A stretch of 64,000 bases of DNA, taken from Hirundichthys speculiger. Lineage: Eukaryota > Chordata > Actinopteri > Beloniformes > Exocoetidae. The notes beneath the pieces are model-generated. The model saw only the letters and a list, made by a program, of their open reading frames with translations. It made no database searches and was not told the origin of the DNA. The translations under genes were made by a program, and so were the position numbers. Positions 22,265-35,900 of the stretch are shown one piece after another (the stretch's first letter is position 1; every line of letters starts with the position of its first letter). Location: contig JAGFBZ010000373.1 in the NCBI GenBank assembly GCA_018398805.1, positions 62,001-126,000 of the forward strand. Reading direction: 5' to 3'.

Positions 22265-22270
22265 TTTATT
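22265..22270 (-). terminator. Candidate poly(A) signal for colec12
   Basis: Minus-strand AATAAA about 1.4 kb below the exon 9 stop. Another lies at 21675-21680. Which is used cannot be told. Confidence 0.2.
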
Positions 22271-23672
22271 CCTGCCTTTCTATACTGCAACAAGCCAACA
22301 TGGCTTCCAAAAAAATGTTTGTATCACAAACAAATGGGATCCCCATAAAAACAATGAAGGAATATGACACAAACGGTACTTTTGATAATGGCAAGTTTCT
22401 CACTTGAACTCCTCACTTGAGATCCAATTAAAACATTTTGAGCGGTTTAAGATCAGGACTTTGTCTTGGTTGCTTCAAAGCTCTCTTTTATTGTCCTTAA
22501 ACCGCTCTGTGGTAGAACGACTGCCATGTTTACTGCAACTGTCTTAGTAAATGACCATCTTTCTGCTGAGATTCTGTTTACACAGCATAAATTAATTTCT
22601 TCCTGAGCTCCCTGGAAATCTCCTTTGTTCATTCGATAACATATAAACTATAGGAACTTACTATACTTGCTATACCATATCGACTCTTAGATGTCATGAA
22701 ACCCCTTTAAAAGATCCCTGTTTTATTACTAAAACAAGACAGCCACTCAAACCAGATTTTCTTCAAATTAATTGAAAACATCTGATTGTACTTCCCCTTC
22801 AAAACAAACAGGAAACATTTTTTATCACTTAGAAATGTGTTGCAATTGGAGCAGTTGCAGTGGTGAGTTCAGCTTCTGTTTAACACAGTTAAACTAAACC
22901 ACAACATTTCTGTTTAACCTGGATTGTTGTGGGATTATAATTACTGACATGCACTGGCACTTCAAAGGGTACTTTAATATTAATTATTATATAGTGACAT
23001 GAAAGGACGTGAAAGGATATCCCAACAGCCTTGATGAGCGACTTAAAATCTCACAATTAAACAAATAGTCCAAGAGTCATAATGGGAACAGCACAATATA
23101 ATTATTTGGTTTGAAATTACCATCAGCAAAATCTGAAAAGCTGCATATGATATACTCCACACCAATGAAAGCAGTCAAACATGAGACAGTTTATCACCTG
23201 GTAGACTATGATTAAAGCCTGCATGTATAAAAGAGACCGGCACAGAGGAGCAGACGAAGCTTGGCTGACTGATGCACATATTAAGCTTGGAAGGAAACTG
23301 TGTGAATTATTGCTGTGTATGACGAGAAATGAAAATTACAAACGTTTTTACACAAAAATAGAAGCAAAGATGTTGAATTCAGCAAATCCATTTCCTGAGT
23401 GCTAACCAGCAGTGCAGAGAATTGTGCTGAAGCACATGAAGTAGAGCTGGGCAATTAATCAAAAATGAATCTAAACTGACATTCAGAACCAATAGTAGAC
23501 TTAATCTTGCTTAATTATTTCAGTTGTTTGAAATATTCAATCAATCCCCATAGACAGTTAATCTGTGTTTGTCTCCACACTTTCATTTAAAAGATGTCTG
23601 TTTGGAGAATCAAGAAAAGTTGCAGCAAAAAACCTTGTCAGTGATTTATGAAAGCAAAAAAAAAAAACAAAA

Positions 23673-23910
23673 CTAAAAGAAGTTATCATGGAATTTGTTG
23701 GGAATAATTGAGTAGAAAAGACTGTCCACATACAACAATGAAAATAAAGATATTAGTTTGGTACTGACAGTCAGAGAACGTTCACAGATGTAACCAATGC
23801 GGTCAGTGCAGTAGAAATCATTCCAAAGGGCATTATGGATAAGCCCGGCACAGTCCTCGCCGTGTTCGTGACCATGAGTCCAATTATCAGGCTGACCAGG
23901 CTTCCATTTC
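23673..23910 (-). CDS. colec12: colec12 exon 9, lectin domain part 3 and C-terminus
   Basis: Reads [20 protein letters not shown], then [14 protein letters not shown] and YICERS. QPD predicts galactose-type sugar binding, and WND completes the calcium site. After CERS the frame adds about 31 residues with a hydrophobic run (LISLFSLLY) to a TAA, unlike the short human end. It may read into an intron; GT donors occur just after SLT and SLTV. Confidence 0.9.
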
Positions 23911-26900
23911 CTGATAAAAGCCACAAGGACAGTTAGACACACTTATACAAGCTTGTTTAACTGCAGAAATCAAGCTAAATTTATAAATCAATAACATGCA
24001 CATATATTCATAACTTACTTGAAAACTGGAAGGGTTCCATCCACCCACTTCCAGACATTTTCTTCCTCCTTGTCAGTCAATCCCATCCAGAAGTACCCTT
24101 TTCCTGCAATCACTTTCCTCACATATTCCTAAAAACAGAAGACACACAAATATTTACACACACATATACATATGTATACACACACACACAGACACACACA
24201 CATATATATAATATGTACCTGCTCCCCATTATCAGTAATAATGAGCATGTGAGACGACATGTTGGCACAAAACTGCTTTGCCTCATCAAAGTTGAGTCTC
24301 TGAGAACCAGAGGAGAAATAGTAGCAGCTGTTCCGAAACCTTTTGAACTCAGGTGGGCAACCTGAAAGAAGTAAATACCAGACTTTTGCAATAGAAGTAA
24401 AATTAGTAGCCATCCAATTTGGATAGCTTGAGCCATCAGCATTTTGAATAATTACAAATTTCCAACAATTATTTGATCATTGAACTTACCAGGTGTCGGA
24501 GTGGTGGCGACAAGTGGAGCCTGGACCCCTTGAGACACAGAGCTTTGCGTCACCCCTGTGGTCACGGGAGCTAAAGTCGGTAAGGAGGATTTAACAACCT
24601 GAGGGGACTGAGGTGGCTTTATAAATACTGGAGGCGCAGGCAGCCCTGGAAGACCAGGAGGACCAGGAGGGCCAATAGGTCCAACAGGCCCACGAGGCCC
24701 CTCTAAACCTGCAGGTCCTGCTGCTCCTCTGGGGCCCTGAAGCCCTTGTGGGCCTGGCAGTCCAGACTGTCCATCCCTACCGGGAAGCCCGGGAGCTCCA
24801 AGCTCACCTTTATCACCAGGGTTTCCAGGCCGACCTCCAGACCCTCTTACCCCTTTTGCTCCTGGAAGTCCTCGAGGCCCAGGTGGTCCATTTGGGCCTG
24901 TCATGCCTGGTGGTCCGACAGCACCTTTCTCTCCTTTTACCCCGATGATTCCTGGCATCCCCTTGTCTCCTTTATCACCCTTTTGTCCAGACTGGCCCAC
25001 TGGGCCTTGGGGACCTTTGTCCCCCCTTGGGCCTTTTGGACCTGGTGGTCCTAAACCATAAAAGGAGCAGATGAATGGTCTATGTGTGAGAAAATCTTTA
25101 GGCTGTTGACATGTTTATGCACAGTCAAAAGAAAACATAATTTCTGCTAATCTGATTTAATAGTATAAACGACAATTGGAGAGATATTCCCCCGTAAAAA
25201 AACGGGACCACTCAGTTCTGGAGGGGAGTTACTGAGAAGCCTTCATCAAGGGAAATGACAAGGGCAGGGATGGAAAACGTGCCTAAGACTTCATACTTAC
25301 ATCTTAAAGCTGAACGTGCATGTCACAATTTCTAATAATAATGGAATAAATGTGCAATATGCATGCAGGCTATGACAGAACATCTAATCACAGATCCTCC
25401 TGTGTTTGGAACATTTTCAAGATGCAGACTATCAAGTATCTCTTCTGTTCTTACCCTGCAGGATGGTGAAGTTGGTGATTAGCTGCGAGTGCTTGCTGTC
25501 TACCAGCTTCATCTCCTCCATAACCATTGACAGGTTTCTGACCTCTTGGTCCAACCTGGCTGCCAATTCATCTTGCTGGGCTTGCAACTCTTTGCTGTCT
25601 GCCTTGGCGTCGTCCATGCTACCATTCAGCGCTGCTAACAGGTCAGAATGCATCATCACTGTCTTAGCACAGGACCTCAGGCCATTCAGGTCGGAGTTGA
25701 TGACACCAAGGATCTGCGCGGCAAAGCTCATGTTGCCCATCGCGCGGTCCATGTCATTCTCATTTTTATCTAACCGCACTTCCAGCTCATCAAATTTTGA
25801 AGAGGTGGAATCATCGTGGCGTCTCTGGTTGTCCATCAGTTCACGCAAGTTCCGGTCATGCCCCTCAGTTAGGGCCGAGGTGTTCTGAATTTGGCTGGCT
25901 AGAGTGCTGAGCTGAGACCCTAAGTCATCCAGAGCATCTCCATTGGACCTGGCCAAGGCTGAGTTGTTGGCTGCCAAGACCTGAAGGTTCTGCACCTTCT
26001 CCTTTAGCCACTGTGTGTCCGAATGTGTCTGTCTGGCTGTCTGTTGTAGCATCTGATAGTCATTCTTCAGCTTCTGAACCGCCTGGCCCGCGTCTTCAAC
26101 CGTCTTCTGGAGCGTGGTGAGCAGATTGCGCTGCTGAGCCTGGGTGATATTGAGCGCACTGATACTAACCTGGCTCTGGCTCTGCTCTTTCACCTGGTCC
26201 TGTATGTCAGACTGGAGCCTTGCAGTATCGGTCTGAAGGTCATTGATCATTCCACTGTAGGAGGCCAACGTCTGGTTCACCCTGCGCAGAGAGGCTGTGT
26301 TGACTTCCAGAAAACCCTGCAAGGAGACGTGGCCATTTTGCATGTCATCCCCTGTGCCCAGAAGTTCTTTCAACACTTCGACGTTGCTGGTTGTCCTGAG
26401 GGAAACATCATGCAGCTGGTTTTGTAATGTTTCCAGATCTGACTTGAAAGAGTTCATTTTACTAGTGGCATTCACTGACTTCTCCCCTGTCTGATCATCT
26501 GAAAATGAAAAAAAAAAAGTGTTAGCAAGACATACAAATATAGAACAATGTCCATTAACATTAAAAAAATATATTACCTAGTTTCTTTAAGTCTTTCTCC
26601 ACAGCACTGATTTTTCCTCCATAATTCTGCATCCCCTCTGTGACATTATCCATCTTCTGGACGACTGGAAAAAAAAAAAAAAAAGAGCCAGAGTTAGAAT
26701 AGCTAGAATTAGATGGAGACAAGTAGGGAAAAGAGCATTTGTGATGCTGTTCAAGTACGTCTGCTTGCAGTGTGATCCAAGGAACCCTTAACAAGACACA
26801 TGTTACGCTCTGAATCAAGCCATTTGCTGCTCTTGGAGAGGGTTGATCTCTTTGCTTAGGAGGATTTATTCAGACCAGTAGAGGGAGCTGCTGTTCTCAA

Positions 26901-29900
26901 GTCTCTGCAGTGAGCAGCTCAGATTTTATTATAACCAGATAACTGTGTCTGTTGACTGATAGAAATTAGACTACATTCTCAAATTGTACATCATGAACAC
27001 AAACAATATGGAAAGCATACAAATGACCACAGCTGCACTCTCCAACTCTGGCTCCGCTTTCTCTCTGCTTACATCTGCTGCAAGAGTTCATCTCCCCACT
27101 TCTCTGGTTTGTTTTCCTGTCAGTAGGTGGTCGTCTAAAAAACCTGACGAGGCTTTTACTGTTATCATTCCAGGAGTGACAAAAACAAGTAACAATAACA
27201 CGCACTTGAGACAAACACAAACAAGAGCGAGCCAGTTTCAAAGAGCCAACTGAAGGTTGCTGTAGCCTGAGCTTCCTCTCTTGTTTCCTTCTTTCTAAGA
27301 TGTTGATTCATTTTTCATTTTTGAGGGTCCTAAACATGCTTCGTACATTCATTCAGTTATTGAAGATTTTTAATTATGAGACATGTATATAAAATAGAAA
27401 GACTTTCCACAATATTTAAACTAATCATTCTTTTCTCCTCCATACAGCCATAGAGAAAAAAAGAATGCAGGGCAGGAAAATTAAAAAAAAACAAAACAGG
27501 AAAAAACAAAAACAGAATTTCTGAGTTTACAAGCTTCCAAATTACTTAGTTTATAAAGTGAGAAGTATTGAGTTTATAGATTTGAAAAGTTTAACCTCCG
27601 GTTTTCCTCTTTCAAGCCAATGAGAAGGTGCAGTTCCTCACTGGGCCACTGGGGGCTGGCTCTCAAACTGAGTCAATTTCCCTTTGACTCCATCGTTAAA
27701 ATGTTCAACTTTAGAGCAGAAATAAATATACTTAAAAGCCTTGAACAAAAAAAACAGCCTTAGCCTCTAGTTTCACTTCACAACTGTGCAGGAGAAGATT
27801 GAATCAGTTGAAATATAAAAAGGCACATTATTGTGTGCTGTAAGGGGGCACAGCAAGCGTTGAGCCCTACAACTGGCCTGTGTTGTTGCCTGTTTGCAAA
27901 TAAATGGCTGCTGCCAAAATTAGAGCGTCTCCTGGTATTTGTCTTAGACCGCAAAAGCCACATTATATTAACCCACAAATCTACGCTTCATTGCAGCTGC
28001 CCAGCTACAACTGTATCATCACTGTGGCTACTCAGCACTTTGAGTGAACTTGACTTTCAGTGAGCTGTTACATTTTAAAGAAAATATGGATTGTTGTGCT
28101 ATCAACTGCAAGCAAGGCAAGTTTATCTGTATAGCACATTTTACACACAAAGGTAACTCAAACTGCTTTACAAAGGCATTTTGAGTACAAACCAACTGCT
28201 GCAACTGGCTCTGGTTTGTCCTGGATGGGTCTAAGGGAAAAGGTGGCTGGGTGAGTACCGGTCCGAAGGCTGAAGGCTTCTCGACAAAGCTAACCCATGC
28301 AGCCTCGCAGCTCCCTTTTCTGGGCTCGCCACTATGGCCAAGCCACCTTTATCCCTGGATCTTTTCCAGTTCACTGTTGATGCTCAAATAAGCCACGTGC
28401 TCTGAAACTGTCCATGGCTAGCACTAGCTGTATAGCTGCGATGTGACTGGCTGATGCTCATGTCGAATAATGAAAAGTTGAAAATTCACCAACTTTTGAT
28501 GGAAGCAAAGCTGCCACTGCAACATACAAAACCCAGTTTAGCTCAGCAACATCTGACGTCACCCCGTTCAAAGTGTGTTCAGAGTCACTGGCAGGCTTGT
28601 TAGTTCAATCGATTATTGGATTAACCAGGTTTGGGCAAAATCAGCTCCCCCCGTGATGGCTTATTCTACCCCAGAGATCAGAAAAATAGCCTTCAATGCC
28701 ACTCTTGAGAAAACCCGTCACATTACAGCACAGAGGGTTTGTAGTTCTTTTTATACTGAAAAAAAGGGGAAAACTATTTGGGTTCACAACACACACGGGA
28801 CAAATCTGAACCATATTGCCTCCACTCAATGACCTGATCAAATTTAACTTTGCAGCTGGATTTAGCAACAAGTAAATATTTTTGATTTTGGCACAATTAA
28901 TAACATTTTCATCAAAATCCCAGACATTGAAGAGACAATGCCTTGAAAGATGCAGCCATGTTTCAAACTGTGTTTTTGCATATTTGTGCTTCTATCAAGA
29001 CTCAATCCTTCGGTAGCTATAAACTCTTTTTAAGCTTGTAAAGTCAGAAATTCTGGCTTTAAGGCATAGACTTTGTTTTTTTCTTTGAATTCTACTTCCC
29101 CATCTGGTCCTGCAATTTTTTCTTTTCTCAAATGGCCCTTATACTTTGCATTCCTGTATTGGTAAACTATTATCATTTATTTATAAATGCAAACCTAAGA
29201 GAGGCTTACTGACTGCCTACTGTGAGAGGTGATGAGCATATGTTGGTGAGCTACCAAATCTGAGTCCCAGCAGGTTAATGGTGATCAGCTGGTGCAGACA
29301 CAAGACAAACAGTCACCTGACAAGGTGATCTGAAGGCCAACACTGTGTGTGATATAAAGCATGGAGGATGTAAACGCCAGCACAGAATCCAGCCTATTCT
29401 GATTTTTTTGCAAACTCAAGCTATTTTGGACACTTGCAATCATTTGTGAGCCAACCTGTGGTTCATGAGACAACAAATTGCCGCCCAGCCATAAAATCTC
29501 CTCTGGGTTGTTAAATCGGGGTCGTTTCCTCATGGTCATCTGGCAGACATTACGGTTAAATCAACGACACGGGCAAAACACCAAACACAACTGAAGCTGG
29601 AAACCAAAATCACCCTCAAGACAATTAAAAGGCGTAATTCTAATTTAGATCTAAACTTGTAGATTTCTCATTAAAGTCATTTCCTACTGGCAGAGACATC
29701 TTTCCATTGCTTGGGGAGCAGACTTACTACTTTCCAACATGTTGCTGGAGGATGTTTTGGCAGTTTTTTTTGTTTTTTTTGTTTTGTTTTTTTAGGATCA
29801 ATTTATGCCAAAAATGTGTAATATTGGAAATACCCAGTGTGAATACCTTCCAACAGAGCATAGGAAAACAGGAATCCTTCTCTGCTTTTATTTAACATCA

Positions 29901-32900
29901 CTGCTGTGGTTCAGACCACAAGAATGGGCTCCAGTAAGAACAGCGTTGCACAATGTGTTTCCTGTTTCAAGCTATCTCCTAAAGTTATCAGCTTAGTGGA
30001 GAGTAAACAATGAATTCTGTTGGGAGACTCTTTTCAAGTGATAAATCTTAGACTGAACTCTGACTTGGCTGTTGTCACTGACAACCATTTGAATCTCATC
30101 AAACGTCAGGCACAAAGATGAAGGCAGAGAGAAATAGTGCACATGGGAGCAGGAATGAAGGAGTGAATTCCTGTTTGACTGATGATTCACAACAATGTGT
30201 AAAATCCATTCAACTACTATGTTCAGTGTCTTCACTGATCCAAATAATACTTGGAGGTAACCTGCAGGACTTTAATTAATCATGATGAGCCACTAAAATC
30301 AGAGTCAGGTTGGGACACAATGTTTACTGAGACTTTTCACTGCAAGATCCTACTTATCAGAGTTTGTATGAGACTAGTGCCCTTATGCAGAGCATTCCCA
30401 GCTTTAGTTTTCTTGAATAAAGCACAAAATGCTCCAAACTCATAGTTGTCTGCTAATTTTAACCAAGCTTTGAATTTGCATTTGGCAAGCCAAGACTGAT
30501 CAAGGCTGAATTTACCAATGCCAAATAAAGGGAAAAGACTGAAATAAATGCAAATAAATGCAAACCAGCAGCAAACATATCAGTGCAGCATCCCGTAAAA
30601 ACAAGCAGGAACAGTTATGTCGTGTTGGCCGTTGAACTTCTACTACTGAAAGACGTGGACACAAAGAACTACAACATTATTTACTCATTTTTAAGTGACA
30701 CGGAAGCATTTAAGAGCATCATGGGGAAATGCATAAATAATGTTGGCTTAATGGCTTAATATTTTTTCTCACATATTTAAAACTTTTAAGGCCTTAACGT
30801 CAGATGTTTATATTTTAGACTTCCTAAGACCACGTGGATCCCCAATCAATGACCTTCAAAGGTTAAATATTACACAAAAAATGTATAAATTTCAATGAAA
30901 AATGTGTAGATTTCTGCAGACTAAGACGTTGATACTATACATGAGTGTTTGTGTTCATGGGTGAACATGGATTGTAGTGTAAAAGTGCTTTGAAGGGTCA
31001 ACAAAGACTACAAAAGTGCCACAAACATGCAGTCCATTTAGAGATCTGACAACTCACTGTAGCCTTGACCATGTGTAACTTTTATTTTAACATATATTAT
31101 AGAGTGGAGGATACATTGAAATCACCCTCCAAATGTACTTGCTGTGAGCAAACAGGAAAAATGCAGAGTTTGCTCTCAATGTAGTATTTAGTTTGTCCCT
31201 TCTGGGCTAATGTAATGAGAGGTTTCTGCAACATAGCAGTCGAATGAGAGGATAAAACACAGCATTTTTATACATAAATGGCTCATTCTAAAGAAATTCA
31301 TTAATTTCTCAACTATTGGAAACATTGCATTGCATTTCTGCCAATAGATCATCCAGAATAATATACATCAACACTTTATTTGTGCACTTGAAGATGGTGA
31401 CAAAAATGTATTGTGGGTTTAAAACCAGCTCTTATTTTGAAATTCTACATTGAGTCTGTGATTATGTGAATTTAGAGTTGCACAGTCAATGTAAGTAGTA
31501 ACATGCAGTAAAGACATGGAAAAATTAAATAACACCATATAAACCTTTCACTTCTGCTGTGTCTTACCTTTGTATCCGAGCACAGCCACTGCTATGGTGA
31601 GCAGGGCACAGAGCACGTAGAGGAGTGCAATGGCCGCCCGTTAACGCCCAGTCATTTTTACACTTGGTGCACTCTGTTCCCTCCTGAATTCCTGCAACAA
31701 ACAACAGGATCCTTTTCATAAATCAGTTTTACATGACGGTGTAATTCAGCTCAGACATTTTGAAGGAACAGATTGTGTGGAAGCAGTGGTACCTCATATA
31801 TTGTGCAACTGGGGGTGGGAGTAAAATAAAAATAAATGAGCCAAAGGTTTTTTATCCAGAACTGAGAGCACAAGGGACTTTTTGTTTCCCCTCCACAGCT
31901 AAGTTTAGTCCAGCATATCGACAACAGTGGGACACGCTCTACCTTTAGTCAGCCAACTGTCAAATCAAAACATTTGGCCTCGTGAACAGGAAAGACGACT
32001 CACAGTGAAACTGAAAGCAGTGGACATGTGTTATCCATATGGCTGACAGCACCCCCCCTCACCCGTGTCATTCCTCATTTCCACCCAATGTACAACAAGA
32101 CAGCGGTGAAATTTTTGGTCGTTTATATCACAGATTTTCACCGATACTTTCTCAAAATCTTCTCCACTGAGTGATACAATGCTAAACATCAGGCAGGATG
32201 TTTACTTGAATTCAGTGGAGTTAAATGTTTCTGGCAAGCGGAGCAAGAGGGCAGCTGGTGTACGTTCACAACAGACGGCGAATGTCTTATGGAAGAAATT
32301 CAAAATAAGATTACACTGCAGACGGAGTTCGTAGAAATTCATAAAACAAAAAAGTTTAAAAAGTAAATATATTTAGCATTTTAATGATACATATTATGAT
32401 CAGTTTTCAAAAGTTTAACAATTATCTGATATGTTTATGAAACATTTTTGGTCAAAATACCGCAGAGATACAGATAAAGCTCCGTTTTCAACCATATCTT
32501 TTGTTTGTTCATAGCAGCTAGTTTTAAGCGCCAGCCGCTCGGCTCCAACTCCACCCACTTCCTTTACAGATTGTGCCTGTTTTGAGATCAGCGTTCTGCT
32601 TTGTGCTTCCCACTTCATAGCAACAATAAATGTAGCACGATGTGCTAATTGGTGAGGATAAAGACGGGGGCTGATGGGTAATTCTGGTCTGAACTCAGTA
32701 CTTGATGTCACAGAAACCTACAAATCTACATGTCAAAGGTTTTCAGTTGTTAGTGACTGTGAATACTCAAATAAATGTTCTCAATGCTTAAATCTTCTCT
32801 CCATTGTTTTTTAATCTATTTTGTAGCAATGCTGTTATACTCTGAAGGTCTCTATCAGTTGAAGATGTAAAATAAAATAGAAAATCATAATTGTTACTTG

Positions 32901-35900
32901 TTATTAAAACCATAATTGTGTTGTAGTAAACCTTAATTTTCCTGCAAAGGAAGACTATTTTCTCAGTTTTTTGACATTAAGTAATAAAAAAGTAGGACAG
33001 ATGATGCCTTTGGGTCCAACATGCATCAGTCAAAACATGCCCCCTGGTATTGTGGGCAGGTCGACTCTTTCCACTGGGAAAAGCGTTGCACAGCTGGAAT
33101 TACATCTTCACGTGACTCCCTCGAGCGCCAGAGGCCCAGTTTGGTCCCTTTCAGTCACGTCACCCATGATGGGACTGACTGTAGTCAAAAAGAGGCTCCA
33201 TCCTTCCCAGTGAGAGGTGGGCAAAGACCACCGGCTTTGGACCCACACATCTGTGCAAACATCACATCTGACCATCTGAAAGGGGCCCGCCTGTGGGCCG
33301 AGAAATGGATATGCTGGCCACTGTTGTCCTTATGTGTATGGAGTGCAGAGCTGACCTCCCTCTGCTGAAAGTACATCATAACATCAGAGAAACAAGCAGC
33401 TGGACCGCTGCAGGTTCTCCATCAGGAGGGAGAAAGGAGATGTTTTTCCATGCTCATTAGACTTTGAGCTGAACCGTGGCGCTATGATATGTGTGCCACT
33501 AATACTTGCAGGATCAGCGAATCTCAAACACTTCAAAAGAAAACAGATTAACTTTTAACTTTTTTATAGTCCTAAATGCAAAACTGCAAATTCCTCAAAA
33601 GACAATGCACACACATAACTTTGCTGATTAAATTATGGTGTTATTAATGCACCTGCTTGACTCCCTACTGGCTTTATTAGTTTTGCTATTAATGTTTAGT
33701 TATACTAAAGCCTGAAGGAACTTATTAACATTCAGAATGGGAAACAGTGCTACAGGATTAAAAGAAAATAAATAAATAACAGAAATAAATAAATTAAGAA
33801 GCAGGCGCTTGATCAAGTGTCTCACTTGACCATCATTTTAAAGGGACGTTATTAACTTTTATAAATTCTGTAGCAAAGCAAAATATGTACTTTTGCTCTT
33901 TGTAGTTGGTTGGAATTAATTGCAATTAAAATACAAAGGTATTTAATTATGTAATATATTACAAATGAGTTGTTTTCTGCAAAAATACCAGTAAAACGTT
34001 ATTAGCCCACCAGGTGAAGCTTACACTTCAGAAAACTGCGGGTGATGCGATTGTGAGCTGTTTAGGGTAGTTGGCTGCAGATGAGGAATGTGCTCAGACA
34101 GAGGTCCTTAAATGACTCATAATTGGCCATTAAGCGTCCAGATGGGGCCAGGTCTCTGATTAACAGTTGTCTAAATGTTGTTTCCCACGTTCCCACATCC
34201 AGATCCAAAGTTACAAGGTCTCGCTGTCTCTACTCGGTCCAGAGTTGGTATCTAGTTTTCAGCACTGACCTGAAGTTCCAACACACTGCAGTCAGGAGGC
34301 AAAGTTTCAGGAAACATATTTAACATTATCAGGTTACTGCAGCAGAGCTGCTCAGCTGCCAGAAGTTGAACATGTATCTAATCACGTTGTGCATTATGGC
34401 AACATGGTGGTTATGGTTGGTGAGGTCCCTGGCAGCCATGCTGTTACGCTGGGTCAAAGTAAACACAGTTAATATGTTGTTCAGGGACCGCAAATACACC
34501 AGTGCCTGTAACTAAATACGGTCATTTAAAATACTGCTGCTAAGGTTTTTGAAAACATTCTCTCAAACTTGAAACAAGAGAAGACAAAGCTAACTTTAAC
34601 AACCTGTAATGACAAATCACAACACGCGCTGGAATAATTCAGAGAGATAATGGGCTGCACCAGCTGCTGGGGCACTAAAAGGCTTTCCAGGAAGCAGTCA
34701 GCAGATTTCAAGTCGGTTTTTTTTGTTTGTATTTGAGTTGTGGACTTGACACAACGTACGTCGCTGTATCTTTTTATCTGTCAATGAAAGAAGCTCTGGC
34801 TTTAGATGTACTGGTTAAGCTGCAGTGAAGAAGGAGAACGTGAGCGTTGCACATGTTGGGAGAGTTTAGGCCTGTTAAAGAGCTGCACGCTGACATTTTT
34901 CAGGCGGACTTCAGGCTGAGGGGGCAGTTTGACATTCTGCTGGGGAGGAAAACACAGAGGCTCATGGATCTACATATGGTTTGGAACAACTGGCTTCTCC
35001 AGCAGATCAGAAAGCAGAACACATGATTCTGCTTCTTGTATCTTTCCAGCTTTACTCTTTCATTGTATGTCTTTAAACCTGTACTGCACACCTCACCTGT
35101 GCTCTGCCAGGTGATGTTGATGAGGTGTCGTCACAGTACTCTGCCCAGCGTAAAGCATTTTTCACTTGTGCACAGCAAGGTTATTATAGTAAACGAAAAC
35201 GAACGAAATAATGAAAACTAGAATTGAAAAAACATATTCCTTAACTGAAATAAAATAAAAATGGGAGTTTTAAAAAAAAAACGATAACTGAAACTGTATT
35301 ATGTGTTTATAAAACGAACTGAAATTAACTATAATACCGTATTTTCTGGACTATAAGCCACACATGGATATAAGCCGCACCCATTAAAATATAAACAAAA
35401 TATATATTTTGTCACATATAAGCCACACTGGACTATAAACCGCCTGTATCCAGGCTGAGAAATAAGATATTTACATCGAAAGATTTTGTACCATAAGTGT
35501 TTATTCATATACCTGAACTGATTTTTCCTCCTCCTGTGTACTGAAACCACCCCACACAGCAAAGACATCCGGAACAGACCCACAAAATGGACCCGTATCG
35601 GGGTCCACTTGCACTCAGTGCCGGATCCGCTTTGGAGCCGGATCGCGGACCTACTGGCTCCACGCTGCGTCCGGTCCGCATCTACAATTAAAACCTTACC
35701 TCTGCGGAGGGTCTGCTCAGAACCCTGAAATCCACTGGGGAACCAACAAACTGACTGGACAAACTGATAAATCCAGGTGTGTCCGAGTAGCCACAATGGT
35801 CAGACACACCTGAATTAATCAGTTTGTCCAATAATAATAGGTATTGATGCTCACAAAATGAATGTAGAGTAGCATAGCCAACATAGGCTACTTAACAAAA

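Noticed and set aside
24746..25054. Plus-strand open frames opposite the collagen exon
   Set aside because: They arise from the Gly-X-Y repeat on the other strand; no start context or homology.
25406..25888. 160-codon plus-strand frame opposite colec12 exon 5
   Set aside because: Antisense to a long conserved coding exon; composition is a complement artefact.
33021..33368. 115-codon plus-strand frame in colec12 intron 2
   Set aside because: No splice sites, homology or repeat identity; probably chance.
35329..35796. 155-codon minus-strand frame
   Set aside because: It lies inside the nested TIR element, which has no transposase.
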